The position numbers and the translations under genes are program-made. Source: Xestospongia bergquistia (taxonomy: Eukaryota > Porifera > Demospongiae > Haplosclerida > Petrosiidae). Taken from it: a stretch of DNA of 64,000 bases. Positions 20,760-31,911 of the stretch are shown here, one piece after another (within the stretch, counting starts at the first letter, position 1; each line of letters starts with the position of its first letter). Location of the stretch: contig OZ014411.1 of assembly GCA_963965975.1 (NCBI GenBank), forward strand, positions 6,681,001 through 6,745,000, in the 5' to 3' direction. The notes under the pieces are model-generated. The model saw nothing but the letters and a program-made list of their open reading frames with translations, was not told the DNA's origin and made no database searches.

Positions 20760-21605
20760 AACATCATCTCTCAAATCCACCTAGAGGATAATGACTTATT
20801 GGTCAGTTTTGATGTCAAAAGCCTGTTTACCAGGGTTCCTATCAATGATGCTCTTATCATCATAAAAGACAGATTGCTTTCGGACTCAGAACTAGAAAAC
20901 AGAACCACCATGAGTCCACATCAAATCTGCAGTCTAGTGGAACTATGCTTAAAGTCTACCTTCTTTAGCTATGAGGATGTTATATATTAACAAACAGATG
21001 GCACAGCTATGGGATCCCCACTATCACCTTCATGGAAGACTTTGAAAACACAGCCATTGCTACATTCCACTTACAACCTAAAATTTGGAAGAGATATGTA
21101 AATAACACCTTCGTCATTTGGCCACACAACAACTCCTTACAGGAATTCCTGTCCCATATCAATGGTCTACATGATAGAATCAAGTTCACCATAGAGATTG
21201 AGAACAACAACTCTATTGCCTTCTTAGATGTACTTGTTTCTAAAAACAATTGTAGACTGACTACAACTGTTTACAGGAAACCTACAAATACCTCAGGAAC
21301 AGGGCCCTCAATGTTTGCTCAGAAGGAAACCTCCCATCTAAGCTAGACAGATTATACAATGTCTTCAGAGCAAATGGATATCTATCAAGTCGAATAAACA
21401 ACAGCCTTAAACCATCAAAGCTCAAGAGAAATGAAGATGTTTCCACCCCTCCCTGCGACCCTTTAACAAAGACAGACAGGAAGAGAACCCTAGTTCATCC
21501 TTGTGTCAGATGCCTCAGTGAGGACATTGGGAAAGCCTATCGCCACCTCAACATCATAACAGCTTTTACCTCAAAAAATACACTCAGAAGGTCCTTGTCA
21601 TGCAT
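20760..21605 (+). pseudogene. Penelope-like element reverse transcriptase, inactive
   Basis: Motifs in order: LLVSFDVKSLFTRVPINDAL (block A, from 20799), a stop in place of the residue before QTDGTAMGSPLSP (block B, about 20995-21030), a frameshift, MEDFENTAI, then RYVNNTFVIW (block C, about 21090), IKFTIEIENNNSIAFLDVLV and VYRKPTNT. The catalytic Y-x-D-D is YVNN, so both metal-binding aspartates are lost. From about 21486 the frame gives VHPCVRCLSEDIGKAYRHLN, the linker typical before the GIY-YIG nuclease, which is absent. Penelope elements prime reverse transcription at nicked DNA; this copy cannot. Confidence 0.85.
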
Positions 21606-21639
21606 TTGCTATATAAGTGACTGTTTTCTTGCCACTGTT

Positions 21640-21695
21640 TCTTAACAGCTGATGAAGGCCTTTGGCTGAAATGTTCTGTTAACTTTTTTCAGAAT
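21640..21695 (+). other. Structured RNA-like motif after the Penelope fragment
   Basis: TTAACAG and CTGTTAA (7 bp, complementary) enclose CTGATGAA, a GGCC-TTT-GGCT hairpin and GAAATGTT. The same plan (TTTA..CC / GG..TAAA around TTGATGAAG, an ATAGT...ACTAT hairpin, GAAATGTTC) is seen at about 17685-17740. CTGATGA and GAAA are also the conserved boxes of hammerhead ribozymes, which are known in Penelope-like elements, but I could not place a cleavage site. Confidence 0.45.
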
Positions 21696-21924
21696 TCTGT
21701 CACATTCATATAGCTCAATTAATTTCTATATTTAAAATATGAATAACGTGATAAACAAAATTCCTACTTCATTACAACTGTCGTGTTAATGTCTTTAATG
21801 TGAGAAAAAGGATTGCTCAATATTTGGGCTAACTTGGTTACAAATTCTTCACTGAAGAAGAGAGACTGTCTAACATTTGAGGGTTATAAAACAAACAGAC
21901 CCTGGGATGAGGTGCTGATGGCTG

Positions 21925-22727
21925 ATAATATCGATAGTGAATATATCACAATAGTCTTTTAGCTATCATGATACGATAGCGTTTTATTAACTATTGTGAT
22001 AGTAAACATGTGTATGTATTGAGCATGCACATTGCACAATCACGAGGAACCACATGTCCCGGGCATTATTATGACAGCTGGTATTTTAAATCTTCAAAGT
22101 AAATGGCAACTCAAGAGCTACTGCCGATAGAAGGAAGTAAAAGCCAAGTGTGGAAACACTTTGGCTTCCCAGCTAAGGATGGAGAAATAATTGCAAAGAA
22201 GAAGGACAGAAAAAATTGTCACTTGTAAACTTTGCTTTAAAAAATCAAGTTTTCTGAAAATACTACTAGCCTTCGATTCCACTTGAAAGAACACCATAGA
22301 AGTGCTTAAGAATCCCTCCTATCTGCTGATGACAAGAGCTCCAAACAGTCTAAAGTACATCTCAGTCTACAATTTTGCAAGCTATGAATGCTACACAAAA
22401 AATTCTTATGGAATAGGTTTACAAGATACTGTGTGCTATTTTATAGCTAAAGATTTACAACCATTTGATACTGTTGACGATAACACAACACCTTTTACAT
22501 ACCATTGAGCCTAAATACGAACCACCATCAAGAAAACCTTTAACTACAAAATATCTTCCTCAATTGTTTGATGGTGTGACAGCCAAAGTTAAGAAAGAAC
22601 TCTCTAGCTCATCATCATTTGTACTGAAGACCGATCTGTGGACTTCACGAGCAAATCATGCCTATACAGGAGTTACAGTCCACTACATCAATAACGCTTT
22701 TGGTATAAAGCATCATTTTTGCTAGTT
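21925..22727 (+). pseudogene. ZBED-type hAT transposase, 5' part, decayed
   Basis: From ATG at 22103 the translation, across stops and frameshifts, gives SQVWKHFGFPAKDGEI, then TTSLRFHLKEHHRS (BED finger), then VCYFIAKDLQPFDTVDD, EPKYEPPSRKPLTTKYLPQL, FVLKTDLWTSRANHAYTGVT and VHYIN. That is the standard N-to-C order of BED-finger hAT transposases as far as the first catalytic Asp (the TDLWTS block). The rest is missing. Upstream, ATATCGATAG-like words (from about 21930) look like the element's 5' end. Confidence 0.8.
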
Positions 22728-22777
22728 GCAAATGAGTTTATTCATACAATAAATGTTGTGCCATGTTTTCCACGTAA

Positions 22778-23382
22778 AGCCTGATTCACAATATGATGCA
22801 AAGCCTTGTATCACATCGTGTGCGACACATTCCATGAATTGTGAACATAAAACGTGTCTCATCGCGACACAACGCGATATGACACAGGAATAGATTCGAG
22901 TTCTGTTCTTGCGTCGATTTTGCGGTTGACGTGCTAGATATAGGCAGAGGGCATAGGTGGAGTGATACATGTGTAATATCAATATGGACAAGAAGCTGAT
23001 TGAAGCAGTAAAGAACTACATAAGTCTTTGAGATGTGTCATCCAAGTCCTGTAAGGATGCTTGATGTAAGGAAAATGCGTGGAAAGAGGTCACCGAAGAG
23101 GTAAGTCATTATAGTATTGTGAACTTGGGATAAGGTTGGTACTTACTTAGGTTGGAGAATTGACGTCTGAAAAATGTTCCAAGCGTTGGAAAAGCTCCAA
23201 CAATTTGTCTTCACTACAACTATAACCATCCATTTTTGTTACGTGTGCAACAATTGGAGAAATTAGGGCAGAGTTCAAACATAATAACACTACATTGTGA
23301 ACCAAAGAACATATGTCTCGGATCCTGCTGTGCAACGCTCGCGACGTGACACAAGGCTTTGCGTCACGTTGTGAATCAGCCT
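22778..23382 (+). mobile_element. Harbinger-like MITE carrying a MADF-domain exon
   Basis: Inverted ends AGCCTGATTCACAA and TTGTGAATCAGCCT are flanked by TAA (22775-22777 and 23383-23385). The TIR similarity extends through GCAAAGCCTTGT. At about 22984-23102 a plus-strand frame reads MDKKLIEAVKNYI, a damaged W, DVSSKSCKDA and ENAWKEVTEEV, then a GTAAGT donor. The next exon (about 23160) gives TSEKCSKRWKS. This is the MADF domain of the accessory DNA-binding protein of Harbinger elements; no transposase remains. Confidence 0.75.
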
Positions 23383-23646
23383 TAATAACCCTAGACATAT
23401 GAGCTACATGTGATATAGGTAAATGTAAAAAAATACAAGAATATATTTTGAAAAATTCGATCACCACCTAGCTTTTGATATAGGGTAATTTCAAAACCAC
23501 AATGACCAAGATAATGCAAATTATAACCCGCATCATCTAAAAAGAGAAAATCTCAAATTTGTTGAACTTTCAGATATAAAACCAAATAAATGTTCATATT
23601 TTTGGATGATTCATTGTAAAGTTGTATTGTTGTTGTTTCAAGAGTC

Positions 23647-23750
23647 CAAATGAAAATGAGCCTGCACAGAGTAACCACCAAGGAGTATAGAATGTAATCA
23701 TTATTAATTTATTAACATATAAGATGGTGGCTATTTGTTGTTATAAGCTC
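23647..23750 (+). repeat. Direct repeat, copy 1 (partner 24385-24495)
   Basis: Shares GAGCCTGCACAGAGTAACCA-type sequence and TTAATTTATTAACATATAAG with 24385-24495, about 105 bp with scattered differences. No coding content; probably a dispersed repeat. Confidence 0.65.
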
Positions 23751-24109
23751 TTGTTACTTACTAGCTTTCCGCTAGTTTCTATTAGAGTTATAAGTCCTTC
23801 TGATTTGTTATCCCAGTCTAACACTCAAGGTATTTTTACCTTTTGGCTCCCCATTAGTTGGCAGAATCATTGTGTCTCCTCTGGTCAACCAAAGATTCTC
23901 ACCTAAGACCAAGCATGCTCATCCCTCTACCTGCGCCTCTCATACTGACTCTTCTCTGTCTCTAAATTAAGATCAGAGATTTCACACCTCAAAGCTCGTG
24001 TTACCAGACTTGAGAAATCTTGCTCTTCCAAATCTCAAACCCTAGTCAGCTTCTCCCAATCATCAACTTCTTGTTCCTTCAAATCTTCTGTAAGATTTGC
24101 TTTTAAAAA

Positions 24110-24125
24110 GCTATAACAAGTTTAA

Positions 24126-24161
<36 letters not shown>

Positions 24162-24340
24162 CCACTTGTTCACTTTTGATACATTATTCTGACCTTTGAA
24201 ACTAACATAATTTAGATTATTTGTTAACATTTCATTAGGACAAAACCTTTTGATGTGAGCAATATCCATATCCATCGATTATAACCGCTGACAAAGATGA
24301 TGACTTACTCATCAATGACAATGTTTTCAGATATACAACT
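24110..24340 (+). repeat. Dispersed repeat (partner 28680-28900)
   Basis: Both copies contain AAAAAGCTATA-CAAG-TTAAGG, then CCTTTGAAACTAACATAATT and GACAAAACC...GATGTG.GCAATATCCATA. The 24-kb copy has a (TA)n expansion at 24129-24159. It may be part of the duplication around 27.6-29.4 kb or an independent element. Confidence 0.65.
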
Positions 24341-24511
24341 ACACCACAATTTTAATGTATTGGTGTGTGAAACTTTGCAAGAGTGCAAATGAAAAAGAGC
24401 CAGCACAGAGTAACCACTGAGGTATATAATGAATGAATGTAACCATTGTTAATTTATTAACATATAAGATAGTGGCTGTTTGTTCTTATAATTCATAGAG
24501 GGGCAAATAAA

Positions 24512-24736
24512 GTGAAGACTTTTTCAAAGGCCTTTAAGTCTTGGTTTGCATTGTTCTACATCTATAACCTTGAGTACCCAAAGGAGATCAAAGAGGTTGC
24601 TAGTTTTGTTCAGGAATTTATATTTTCACTTGCATCTCAAGGAAAGAAAAGTGCAACATATTTATCTGTAACAACTGGGATTAAAAAATTCACTGATTGG
24701 TTGGTTACTTTGATTACCTCATTTGTTGATATCTAA
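24512..24736 (+). CDS. Short unrecognised open frame
   Basis: 74 codons with a helical, hydrophobic pattern (FKSWFALFYIYNLEYPKEIK then FVQEFIFSLASQGKKSATYL). The YP-x-E...F-x-Q pattern reminds me of helical segments in invertebrate transposon-encoded proteins, but I cannot name a family. No start context or splice partner; probably a fragment. Confidence 0.25.
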   Translation: MKTFSKAFKSWFALFYIYNLEYPKEIKEVASFVQEFIFSLASQGKKSATYLSVTTGIKKFTDWLVTLITSFVDI

Positions 24737-25019
24737 AGTAAAAATCACTTCTTGAACTTTCAGATCTTTCTATTGGGTAAAATTATAGTAATAACATCAG
24801 TTAATGCTACATTAAACGTGTTCATTTAACAATACCGTTTTCTTTAAAATAACATGAAACAATAGCTTGAAATAACTTTTCTTTCTGGGTTAAAATTACT
24901 ATCATTAAAAGTCTTGATTCTACCTCATAAAAATTAATGTTGAAATAACTTTTCTGGGGTGGTCGGTCAGCTCAATTTCAATTGTTTCAACAAAAAAAGG
25001 TTAAATTAATCAATCATTT

Positions 25020-26460
25020 TTGCAGTGTACGGACAGGGTTTCAGGTCGTGTTCCCTTTGGGAAAAGAAGTGGTCCAGTATCTTTCTGATGAGGAGGAAAA
25101 TGAACTGATTCAATATTAACTGATTGATTCAATATGTCCTTACTCGTAAAGGTATAACAGACATTCATGTAAGTAATGATTGGTGGGAAGGTTTTAAAAA
25201 ACGACACCCGAGCTTGTTTTATGAAAACCTGAACCACTCTATCAAGCTTGTGCTTACTGGACTAAACAAGAGATCTTAGTAAGATACTTCCAAGAATTAG
25301 AGTCAACTTTGCTTAACAATGATATTATGAATTGTCCATCATTAATATTTAATATGGATGAGAGTGGGTTTCCATATCATACCAAGTCCCTACAAATTGT
25401 ATGTAAGCAAGGTCAGTAGCACCCAAGTGCTATCTCTTTGGGCAACAAGTCACAGATTACAGTTCTAGCTTGCTGCAATGCAGCTGGTTATGCTGTTCCT
25501 CCACTTGCACCAGCTAGTCGACCACTTTTACTTGTACTAGATGGTCACTCATCACACTTAATCCTACCACCATTGGGAGGGCAGCTGAGGAGAAAGTTAT
25601 ATTGTTTTGCCTTCCTCCTAACACCACTCACAAAACACAGCCACTAGACAAGGGGTGTTTTGGTCCTCTCAAGGGATACTGGAGGGAAGAATGCCACAAT
25701 TACCTTGCAGCGAATAGAGGAAAGGTTATTACTTGTTTTCAGTTTTCTGAGTTATTTGGGAGAGCCTGGAAGAATGGGATGACGATGAAAAACATCATTG
25801 AGGGATTTAAGACAACAGGAATATATATCCTTTCAACCCAGATGACTTAATGCCTGAAAAGCCACCATCTCCCTCTTCAATGTGTGAAAGAACTGGTTTA
25901 AAATATATTCTACTCTTTAGCCCAGCCATATCAAGACACCAAAGAGCATATAGATCATAACTTGATTATCCAGATTCAACTCTAGAGTTACCATCCTCAA
26001 ATTCACTAATTTCTGACTCACCCCTCCTCATTTACCACCCATAGACTCACAGCTTTCTCATTTACCACCACCTCTTCCAATTCACTTCACCAAAGAAGAA
26101 TGTATTTGTTTTTAAAGAAGAAAAGATGAGGGTTATGACCTCTCTGGTGATAAGAGATACCAGTTATGACTGAAGCAGCATATTTGTCACTCCATTCCAT
26201 TGACAGAGGACTTGTCAAGTGAGTCTTCCATCCACCTTCCCCGTGCTTCAGCAATGTCAACTCTTTTGTTGCAAGAAATCAAACTACCAAAGATGAATCA
26301 AATACATCAGCCTGGGTTTTAACTAGTGCTCAAAATCTGAGATTATTAGAAGAAATAGAAGGAAGAGGATTTGAAAGCTAAAGAAAAACGAAGTTAGAAA
26401 GAGAAGAAAAAACAAAAAGCTCTCTCTGGAAAAAGTAAGAATCAACTTGTGTAAATACAG
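25020..26460 (+). pseudogene. pogo/Tigger transposase, internally deleted
   Basis: About 25130-25215 gives VLTRKGITDIHVSNDWWEGF, KKRHPSL (CENP-B-type second DNA-binding domain). LIFNMDESGFP at about 25345 holds the first catalytic Asp. GNKSQITVLACCNAAGYAVP (25440) then jumps directly to RPLLLVLDGHSSH (25525-25560, second Asp), missing the residues normally between them. The next frame reads FCLPPNTTHKTQPLDKGCFG (third Asp), PLKGYWREECHNYL and AMTM-like KNGMTMKNIIEGFKTTGIY. This is the DDD layout of pogo. Several frameshifts and stops make it inactive. A Lys/Glu-rich tail follows to about 26440. Confidence 0.85.
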
Positions 26461-26472
26461 TTGGTACATGTA

Positions 26473-26760
26473 GGTTGTACTCTTCACTCAGATAATGGTG
26501 GTACTCTTTGTTCGGATAATGGACGTCTCTCCAAAGTCACTAGTGGTAAGTTAGAAACTCATTCAACTTGTATTAATACAGTTAGTAGGTTGTACTCTTC
26601 GCACAGGTAATGGTGGTACTCTTAGCTCAGATAATGGTCATACTGGATGTCTCTCTAAAATCACTAGTGGTAGATTAAAGAAACTCATTCAGCCTGTGTT
26701 AATACAGTCAGTAGGTTGTACTCTTCGCTCAGATAATGGTGGTACTGGACATCTTCAGGT
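26473..26760 (+). repeat. 2.5 imperfect tandem units, about 115-125 bp
   Basis: GGTTGTACTCTTC-C-CAG starts units at 26473, 26588 and 26713. Each contains AATGGTGGTACT and a TCTCC/TAAA.TCACTAGTGGTA word. In one frame it reads VGCTLRSDNGGT. It overlaps the start of the 114-codon frame below. Confidence 0.7.
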
Positions 26761-27040
26761 TAGCAGAATGCACATGAGCGTGTTCGATCATCGATGGTAT
26801 ACGATCACTCGTGGCTTAGTCTATTTACTTAATTATGTTATTCATGAAGCTGCAACTGCACTTGACCCAAGAGTGAAGCTCTCATTTGCTGATCAGCACA
26901 GAGAAGGTAAGGTGTTTGTATTTCCTTCACGTGATGTTAAGCTACCCATTAAATCTCTTTTACCTCCTGACCCTCAACCTATCCCAGTAACCACCTCTAA
27001 CCATAATGCAGTTATTTCTGAAGTTCAACCACCTATATAG
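26696..27040 (+). CDS. Unrecognised open frame, 114 codons
   Basis: The first 20 residues come from the tandem repeat. The rest includes AATALDPRVKLSFADQHREG, VFVFPSRDVKLPIKSLLPPD and PQPIPV. The Pro-rich tail ends at a stop at 27038. No start support, no homologous family recalled. It could be a 3' exon of a lost transposon gene. Confidence 0.25.
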   Translation: MLIQSVGCTLRSDNGGTGHLQVSRMHMSVFDHRWYTITRGLVYLLNYVIHEAATALDPRVKLSFADQHREGKVFVFPSRDVKLPIKSLLPPDPQPIPVTTSNHNAVISEVQPPI

Positions 27041-27215
27041 TAAATAGCCCAAATTACAACACTTTTGTAGTATTTGGTCAGACTACCTTACTCTGTAATC
27101 GTTAACCCACTTATTAAAGGAGGGGTAGCATAGCAGTGCTCACGTGATCTATTAATTAAATCTTTTAGTATATCTTTAGATTCACCTCGTGCTGGATTGG
27201 TGTTTGCATTGACAC

Positions 27216-27251
27216 TTATTTAGTATATTATTATAATAATATACTAAATAA
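27216..27251. repeat. Perfect 36-bp palindrome, no loop
   Basis: TTATTTAGTATATTATTA (27216-27233) is exactly followed by its reverse complement. Loop-free AT palindromes are fragile sites and often mark the centre of a MITE or a double-strand-break repair product. Confidence 0.85.
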
Positions 27252-27579
27252 TTATATATTATTAAATAATCATTATAATAGTTAATAAATGTCGTTTACA
27301 AGTTGTTAGACTTTGCTGTGATAAGAAAAGTAACTGTTTCGAATTGTACAAAGATTGGATTATGTCATTACGTTAGTAACAGGCACTAGGTCCACTACTA
27401 GCAAGAAAAAACTTTAAGCTCAATATCTTTTGGTGATAAACGTGTCTTGGATAAAATTGAGTTCGCTACTTATGAGATGTCTATTCCAAATAAGGCAAGC
27501 TTGTTAGATGCAAAAAACATTGACTACATTTAGATAGACTTATTTACACAATCTTTTTATGTTTCTTGTATGCAAAGGA

Positions 27580-29372
27580 TTAACGTGTAAAGTACTGTCT
27601 TCTATGCGCTATGAGTCAGCAAGTAAAAATGCAACACAATTAAAGAACACTAGAGGTATGAATTCTTATACATGCACTGTTATTTGTATACAAAAGTATT
27701 GACTATTTCAGTACTAAATCAATAATACACAGTGATTAAAATTATTTTATAACAAGCATATTAATAATACTTACCAGTTGAGCTTCATAATGTTTCCACG
27801 TCTATGTCTGATGAGAAGTCATCTGGTTTGAAAGACATCTAACTACATCCTAGTAAAGGAAAAAATGTCAATTATTTGGAAGATCAAACAATATTATAAT
27901 TATAAAAATTGTTCAAAGATTATATGATTATATTACTGTTGCTACAAGGAACTGCTGCTAAGTTTCACAAAAAATTCAGTTCTTGTCAGCTTACTAAGAA
28001 AAAAATTATTCAACATTCATTTATAGAATATATTCAAATTGAGGGCTCTAATGGAAATAATGTGTCCTAAAACAGAATAGTTGGCTGAAGCTATAAAAAT
28101 GGTGAAAATTTCATGTGAATTCTTTAAGGCTACTAAGCTTAGATGAGGATTTAAGAACCTTCTCTGTTTTTCTATATTTTACAAGAGCTCAAGTTAAGAA
28201 TATTAGTTACTGAATAGTCACTCCTATATGTCAGTCAGTCAATTTATCATTGTCATTTAGAAGCAATCATTAGCTAAGACATGCTTATTACACTCACATA
28301 GCAACAGAACAAGCTTATTTTTAGTGCTAGGATAAGTAATCTAATTGTAACTTAGCAACAATATCATAAGATGTAATTTATTTTATATGGATATAATATG
28401 TATACATGCAGCTATCTAAAATATCTTTAACTTTGACATCCCAAAAAAATGAAAATAGTTTTCATATTCAAATGTAACTATCCAATTTGATTTCCCTGAC
28501 ATTTATAGCTCTTGAAAAGCAATAATAGCTTGTGTTTTGACAATAAAAATGTGAGTACTCTTGACTTTTTAGAAGTGGATGATAGCCATAAATAAGATGA
28601 CAATAAAGAAACACTTATAACTTCTGACTTTAGGAGTTTCTTGCTCTAACTTAGTAGGTTGTACAGTATGTTGATATTTTAAAAAGCTATAGCAAGATTA
28701 AGGAGATATATAAACAGTTGTTCACTAAAAAATTTTTAAACCTTTGAAACTAACATAATTTAGATTATTTGTTAACATTTCATTAAGACAAAACCCTTCG
28801 ATGTGGGCAATATCCATACCCATTACATATGATTATAGCTAACAATGATGAATTATTCATCAACCACATTTCATATGCACCACTGATAAATAACTTATCA
28901 GAAAAAACACTTTAATGAGCTTCTGTCAGACAAGGCTATAAGTGGATTGTGGTCTAAATAAGTTATAATCTTCCTTGTCATGTGCTAGTGTGACCTCTCT
29001 GTGTGGCCATAGTCACTATATTAAGTACACAATGTCCTCAGATTCAGACTAAAAATATTATTTTAAAAACACTACAAAGTACTATCAGCTAGGCTTATTA
29101 GGGTGTACACAAGGGTTTTGTGGCTATGTTTTAAATTTTAAATTCATGAAGGAAAAGGATTTGATTGCTAAATTTTAATAATTTTACTGCATCATCAAAT
29201 ACCTACAAGCCTAATAAAAAGTTACAAGCAGTTGAAGTAAAGTCCAGCAGTCCAATCCAATCCACTGTTAATAGACTCCTAGGAACCTAACATCTTACTT
29301 TTTAACTACAATATCCTTAACAAGGTTAACACTTATATAAGTATTAATTAGTGCTAAGGTGACTGGACTGTG
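27580..29372. repeat. Segmental duplication, copy 2, left part
   Basis: Collinear with 12,350-13,215. Shared words include AAAAATG.AA.A.GATTA, ACAAGCATATTAAT, ACATCCTAGTAAAG, AATTATAAAAATTGT, and near the right edge GGTTAACAC...ATTAATTAGT. Copy 2 has extra sequence (28,000-28,900) including a dispersed repeat. It ends at the foldback element, which was inserted into this copy only. Confidence 0.6.
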
Positions 29373-29451
29373 GGGTCCTTCTTGGTGTAACTTGCCTATG
29401 ATGACATCAATGATGACATCGTATGACATCATAGGGTTAATAATGGTAGTG
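29373..29451 (+). repeat. Left terminal inverted repeat, 79 bp
   Basis: Starts GGGTCCTTCTTGG and contains three spaced ATGACATC words plus AGGGTTAATAATGGTAGTG. It matches the inverse of 36406-36484. The repeated TGACATCA motif is itself near-palindromic and is a plausible transposase-binding site (inference). Confidence 0.85.
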
Positions 29452-29472
29452 TGATGGGATTGTAAATAATAC

Positions 29473-31777
29473 TGGTATTGCAAGTAATACTGGTATTTTA
29501 GGTAATACTGGTATTCTAGGTAACACAGGTATTGTAGGTAATGCAGGTATTGTAGGTAATATTGGTATTCTAGGTAATACTGGTATTCTAGGTAATACTG
29601 GTATTCTAGGTAACACAGGTATTGTAGGTAATGCAGGTATTGTAGGTAATATTGGTATTCTAGGTAATACTGGTATTCTAGGTAATACTGGTATTCTAGG
29701 TAATACAGGTATTGTAGGTAATACTGGTATTGTTGGTAATACAGGTATTGTAGGTAATATTGGTATTGTAGGTAATACTGGTATTGTGGGTAATACTGGT
29801 ATTCTAGGTAATACTGGCATTCTAGGTACTATTGGTATTGCAGGTAATACAGGTATTGTAGGTAATACTGGTATTCTAGGTAATACTGGTATTGTAGGTA
29901 ATATTGGTATTGTAGGTAATACTGGTATTGTGGGTAATACTGGTATTCTAGGTAAGGCTGGCATTCTAGGTAATACTAGTATTCTAGGTAATACAGGTAT
30001 TGTAGGTAATACAGGTAATACTGGTATTGTAGGTAATACTGGTAATACTGGTAAAGTAGGTAATACTGGTATTGTAGGTAATATAGGTATTCTAGGTAAT
30101 ACAGGTATTGTAGGTAATACTGGTATTCTAGGTAATACAGGTATTCTAGGCAATACTAGTATTGTAGGTAAAAATGGTATTGTAGGTATTCTAGGTAATA
30201 CTAGTATTGTTGGTATTATAGGTAATACTGGTATTGTGGGTAATACTGGTATTGTAGGTAATACTGGTATTGTAGGTAATACTGGTATTCTAGGTAATAC
30301 TGGTATTGTAGGTAATACTGGTAATACTGGTATTATAGGTAATACTGGTATTATAGGTAATACTAGTATTATACGTAATACAGGTATTGTAGGTAATACT
30401 GGTATTGTGGGTAATACTGGTATTGTATGTAATACTGGTATTGTGGGTAATACTGGTATTCTAGGTAATACAGGTATTGTAGGTAATACTGGTATTGTGG
30501 GTAATACTGGTATTGTAGGTAATACTGGTATTGTGGGTAATACTGGTATTCTAGGTAATACAGGTATTGTTGGTAATACTGGTATTTGGGTAATACTGGT
30601 ATTGTTGGTAATACTGGTATTGTAGGTAATACTGGTAATACTGGTATTGTAGGTAATACTGGTATTGTTGGTAATACTGGTATTGTAGGTAATATTGGTA
30701 TTGTGGGTAATACTGGTATTCTGGGTAATACAGGTATTGTAGGCAATATTGGTATTGTAGGTAATACTGGTATTGTAGGTAATACTGGTAATACTGGTAT
30801 TGTAGGTAATACTGGTATTGTGGGTAATACAGGTATTGTAGGTAATACTGGTATTGTGGGTAATACTGGTATTCTAGGTAATACTGGTATTGTTGGTAAT
30901 ACTGGTATTCTAGGTAATACTGGTATTGTGGGTAATACTGGTATTGTGGGTAATACTGGTATTGTTGGTAATACTGGTATTCTAGGTAATACTGGTATTG
31001 TTGGTATTGTAGGTAGTACTGGTATTGTGGGTAATACTGGTATTGTAGGTAATACTGGTATTGTGGGTAATACTGGTATTCTAGGTAATACAGGTATTGT
31101 AGGTAATACTGGTATTCTAGGTAATACTGGTATTCTAGGTAATACTGGTATTGTGGGTAATACTAGTATTGTTGGTAATACTGGTATTGTAAGTAATACT
31201 GGTAATACTGGTATTATAGGTAATACTGGTATTCTAGGTAATACTAGTATTATAGGTAATACAGGTATTGTAGGTAATACTGGTATTGTGGGTAATACTG
31301 GTATTGTATGTAATACTGGTATTATAGGTAATACTGGTATTCTAGGTAATACAGGTATTGTAGGTAATACTGGTATTGTGGGTAATACTGGTATTGTAGG
31401 TAATACTGGTATTGTGGGTAATACTGGTATTCTAGGTAATACAGGTATTGTTGGTAATACTGGTATTGTGGGTAATACTGGTATTGTAGGTAATACTGGT
31501 ATTGTAGGTAATACAGGTATTGTAGGTAATACTGGTAATACTGGTATTGTAGGTAATACTGGTATTGTTGGTAATACTGGTATTGTTGGTAATATTGGTA
31601 TTGTGGGTAATACTGGTATTCTACGTAATACAGGTATTGTAGGTAATATTGGTATTGTAGGTAATATTGGTATTGTAGGTAATATTGGTATTGTAGGTAA
31701 TACTGGTAATGTAGGTAATACTGGTAATGTAGGTAATACTGGTATTGTAGGTAATACTGGTATTGTAGGTAATACTT
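29473..31777 (+). repeat. Left minisatellite arm, 18-bp unit
   Basis: Roughly 128 unit-equivalents of GGTAATACTGGTATTGTA, with variants at the last codon (GTA, CTA, GTG, GTT, ATA) and occasional ACA for ACT. Extra 9-bp half units (GGTAATACT) occur, for example at 30010-30060, 30310, 30630 and 31200. Because 18 is a multiple of three and the unit has no stop in most frames, long open frames arise on both strands (GNTGIV plus strand; LPTIPV minus strand). These are by-products of the repeat, not evidence of a protein. Confidence 0.95.
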
Positions 31778-31911
31778 GTAAGTCAATAAGTGATAACAAC
31801 ATTTGGTATTTTATATACTCTCTTCGCAGTAATAATAATAGAATAATACTGTCTACTATGTAATATGTTTGATTATGTTGATTACATTAGAACTGAAATT
31901 AATGCAATGGT

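Noticed and set aside
29437..31863. Long open frames on both strands (238-477 codons) coding GNTGIV or LPTIPV repeats
   Set aside because: They follow from a stop-free 18-bp minisatellite; several frames on both strands are open at once and no start, splice or composition evidence favours one.
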